A stretch of 32,413 bases of DNA from assembly GCA_964559455.1 (NCBI GenBank), contig CAZLHO010000033.1:1-32413 (forward strand). The letters are read 5' to 3'. Position 1 is the stretch's first letter, and each line of letters begins with the position of its first letter. Shown here piece after piece: positions 30,260 through 32,413 of this stretch. Position numbers and translations under genes: made by a program. The notes below the pieces were generated by a model. The model was not told the DNA's origin, did no database searches, and worked only from the letters and a program-made list of their open reading frames with translations. Origin of the DNA: CAZLHO01 sp964559455. GTDB taxonomy: Bacteria; Krumholzibacteriota; Krumholzibacteriia; LZORAL124-64-63.

Positions 30260-31312
30260 ATGACCCAGATTACGGAACTGTTCACCGCGATCTTCGGGGC
30301 CGACGCCATGTCGCCGACGCTGCTGCTGCTGCTCGGCGGCCTGACCATGGCCCTGATCATGGCGCTGGTGATGGCCGCCTGCGCCATCGTCTTCACCTGG
30401 GGCGAGCGCAAGGTGGCCGGCTTCATCCAGAGCCGCTACGGTCCGATGCGCGTCGGCCGCTGGCACGGCGTGGCCCAGCCCGTCGCCGACATGGTGAAGA
30501 TCCTGGGCAAGGAGGACATCATCCCCGACGGGGCGGACCGGCATCTCTTCAAGCTGGCGCCGGTGCTGCTCTTCATCGGCTCGCTGCTGGCCTGGGCCGT
30601 GATCCCCTTCGCGCCCGGCTTCGCCGCGGCGGACCTGGACCTGGGCCTCTTCTACATCTTCGCCGTCAGCAGCGCCGTGGTCATGGGCGTGCTGATGGCC
30701 GGCTGGGCCTCGAACAACAAGTGGGCCCTCTACGGCGCCGCCCGCGGCGCCGCCCAGATGGTCAGCTACGAGGTGCCCCTGGCCCTGTCCGCGATCCCCG
30801 TGGTCATGGCCGTGGGCTCGCTGAACATGACGGACATCGTGATGGCCCAGCAGGGCGGGATGTTCAACTGGTTCATCTTCCGCAACCCCTTCATGTTCCT
30901 GTCCTTCTTCCTGTACTTCATCGCCTCGATCGCCGAGGTGAACCGGACCCCCTTCGACCTGCCGGAGACCGAATCCGAGCTGGTGGCCGGGTACCACACC
31001 GAGTACACCGGCATGCGCTTCGCCTTCTTCTTCCTGGCGGAGTACGCCAACCTCTTCCTGGTCTCCTGCATCGCCACCGCCCTCTTCCTGGGCGGGTGGC
31101 AGCCGGTCTTCGGCCCCTCGTTCGCGCCGGGGCTGGTCTTCGTGATCAAGGCCGTCCTGCTGGTCCTGGTTCAGATGTGGCTGCGCTGGACGCTGCCGCG
31201 CCTGCGCGTGGACCAGTTGATGTACGTCTGCTGGAAGGTCCTCGTGCCCCTGACGCTGCTGTGCGTGATCGGGGCGGGGATCTGGATGATGGTGTCCGGC
31301 CGCCTGGCCTGA
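30260..31312 (+). CDS. nuoH: NADH-quinone oxidoreductase subunit H
   Basis: The 350-residue membrane subunit links the quinone site to the proton-pumping arm. It has about eight membrane helices and the signatures ERKVAGFIQSRYGPMRVGRW, QPVADMVKILGKEDIIP, AAQMVSYEVPLALSAIPVVM, AEVNRTPFDLPETESELVAG and ALFFLAEY-like FAFFFLAEYANLF. The ATG lies two bases after the nuoD stop, which provides AGGTAG as ribosome site. Confidence 0.97.
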   Translation: MTQITELFTAIFGADAMSPTLLLLLGGLTMALIMALVMAACAIVFTWGERKVAGFIQSRYGPMRVGRWHGVAQPVADMVKILGKEDIIPDGADRHLFKLAPVLLFIGSLLAWAVIPFAPGFAAADLDLGLFYIFAVSSAVVMGVLMAGWASNNKWALYGAARGAAQMVSYEVPLALSAIPVVMAVGSLNMTDIVMAQQGGMFNWFIFRNPFMFLSFFLYFIASIAEVNRTPFDLPETESELVAGYHTEYTGMRFAFFFLAEYANLFLVSCIATALFLGGWQPVFGPSFAPGLVFVIKAVLLVLVQMWLRWTLPRLRVDQLMYVCWKVLVPLTLLCVIGAGIWMMVSGRLA

Positions 31313-31348
31313 CGCCGCGAAGCGGGGCGAGCGCCCCCGGGAGCCGCG

Positions 31349-31885
31349 ATGCGACGGTACCTGCAGAACATAGTCGACGCCGTCGTCTCGGCGCTGAAGG
31401 GCATGCGCATCACCGCGCGCCACGTGGTGAAGAAGCCGGTGACCCTGCAGTTCCCGGACGAGCGCTGGGTCATGCCCGAGCGCTTCCGCGGCTTCATCTT
31501 CAACGACATCTGGCGCTGCGACTGCTGCCTGCAGTGCGCCAAGGTCTGCCCCGTCGACTGCATCTACATCGAGACGACGGGCAAGGGCGCCGACCGCTTC
31601 ATGTGGCGCTACGCGATCGACTTCAACAAGTGCATCTGGTGCGGGCTCTGCACCCAGGTCTGCCCCACCGACGCCTGCCAGCACAGCCACGACTACGACC
31701 ACTCGCTCTACGAGCGGCGGGACCTGGTCTACGAGTTCGTCGATCCCGGGCAGCCGGTGCCCTGCCACAAGACGCGCCGCGCCGAGATGGGCTGGTACGT
31801 GCCCGAGAGCAAGACGAAGACGGCCGCGCCGGCCGACGGCGAATCGCCCGCGCCGCCGGCGCCCGGCGACGGAAAGGGGGACTGA
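31349..31885 (+). CDS. nuoI: NADH-quinone oxidoreductase subunit I (two 4Fe-4S clusters)
   Basis: The 178-residue subunit carries two ferredoxin-type clusters (N6a, N6b). The motifs are CDCCLQCAKVCP (C57, C60, C63, C67) and CIWCGLCTQVCP (C95, C98, C101, C105), with the swapped eighth cysteine in VDC and TDAC. An extra Cys59 sits inside the first motif. The last 25 residues are an Ala/Pro/Lys-rich tail without known function. GGGAGCCGCG precedes the ATG. nuoJ follows after one base. Confidence 0.96.
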   Translation: MRRYLQNIVDAVVSALKGMRITARHVVKKPVTLQFPDERWVMPERFRGFIFNDIWRCDCCLQCAKVCPVDCIYIETTGKGADRFMWRYAIDFNKCIWCGLCTQVCPTDACQHSHDYDHSLYERRDLVYEFVDPGQPVPCHKTRRAEMGWYVPESKTKTAAPADGESPAPPAPGDGKGD

Positions 31886-31886
31886 G

Positions 31887-32413
31887 GTGTCCGCAGATAT
31901 CGTCTTCTACGCCTTCGCGGCGCTCACCGTGCTCTCCGGCTTCTTCGTCGTCTTCAGCCGGAACATCGTGCACGCCGGTTTCAGCCTGCTCTTCACCCTC
32001 TTCGGGGTGGCCGGGCTCTTCGCGATGCTCGGCGCCGACTTCCTGGCCGTGACCCAGGTCATGGTCTACATCGGCGGCATCCTGGTGCTGGTGCTCTTCA
32101 CGGTGATGATGACCCGTATGCCACGGCCCGGCGCGCCGCGCCGCGGCATGGACGTCTACGTGCCGGCGGGCATCTTCGCGCTGCTGCTCTTCGCGCTGCT
32201 CTACAAGGTGATCACCGGCGCCAAATGGGCGACCGGCGCCGTGGCGGCCCCCGCGCCGACGACCGCGGAGATCGGCGTCAAGTTCATGACCGACTACATC
32301 TTCCCCTTCGAGTTCGCCTCGCTGGTGCTGCTGACGGCGATGATCGGGGCGGCGATCCTGATCCGGGACCGCCGGCCGGACGACGTGGCCGGCGAAACCG
32401 ATCCGGCCGCGCC
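31887..32413 (+). CDS. nuoJ: NADH-quinone oxidoreductase subunit J, 3' truncated by window
   Basis: The frame runs from GTG 31887 to the end of the window without a stop (175 residues visible). It shows the NuoJ pattern: AALTVLSGFFVVFSRNIVHA, FLAVTQVMVYIGGILVLVLF, then TVMMTRMP, with further hydrophobic segments and a last one in FEFASLVLLTAMIGAAILIR. The motif VYIGGILVLVLF contains the pi-bulge helix region of this subunit. It starts one base after the nuoI stop, with GGGGGACTGA ahead. nuoK and the L, M and N genes are expected beyond the window. Confidence 0.93.
   Translation, partial: MSADIVFYAFAALTVLSGFFVVFSRNIVHAGFSLLFTLFGVAGLFAMLGADFLAVTQVMVYIGGILVLVLFTVMMTRMPRPGAPRRGMDVYVPAGIFALLLFALLYKVITGAKWATGAVAAPAPTTAEIGVKFMTDYIFPFEFASLVLLTAMIGAAILIRDRRPDDVAGETDPAA

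Overview
The window is very GC-rich, gene-dense bacterial DNA with short intergenic gaps (none over 300 bases), many genes on both strands and several overlapping stop/start junctions. A secreted metalloprotease with a FlgD-like C-terminal sorting-type domain, an OmpA protein with thrombospondin type 3 repeats, PEGA-domain and FN3-like envelope proteins, and a nuo cluster without E, F and G together suggest a diderm of the FCB supergroup, such as Krumholzibacteriota or Eisenbacteria. That placement is inference from gene content only; no rRNA, tRNA, CRISPR array, insertion sequence or phage gene was seen.

Layout. 1-4698: the 3' end of an ATP sulfurylase gene (+), then on the minus strand a small exported protein, an OmpA-type porin-like protein, a parallel beta-helix exported protein and a fused SpmA/SpmB-type membrane protein. 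4842-9644: a probable seven-gene plus-strand unit (DUF2797, SLC13 transporter, two Smr proteins, a pteridine-reductase-type SDR, FolB/FolX, FolK) closed by a perfect hairpin. 9695-12268: an exported S9 peptidase (-). 12422-16240: YihY/BrkB, OsmC and a large M6 metalloprotease (+). 16461-20777: System II cytochrome c maturation genes (ResB, CcsA/CcsB type), a YedF-like DsrE protein, a small Rho-N/SAP-like protein and a MEMO-family protein with a signal peptide. 20785-23732 (-): a 39-codon possible remnant, an FN3-like lipoprotein, a PEGA membrane protein and RlmH. 23836-27160 (+): an exported C69 dipeptidase and a YtcJ-like amidohydrolase lipoprotein. 27360-end (+): nuoA-B-C-D-H-I-J, with nuoJ cut by the window end.

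How they fit together. The nuo genes encode the quinone-reducing and part of the membrane section of complex I, and ResB/CcsA attach haem to exported cytochromes, so the window belongs to a respiring organism. The fol cluster makes reduced pterins. Four exported hydrolases (S9, M6, C69 and the amidohydrolase) together with an SLC13 carboxylate transporter fit a scavenging lifestyle, which is inference. The less explained parts are the MEMO-like protein that appears to be exported, its coupling to a small SAP-like protein and a YedF-like protein, the PTR1-type reductase beside FolB/FolX, and the tandem Smr genes.
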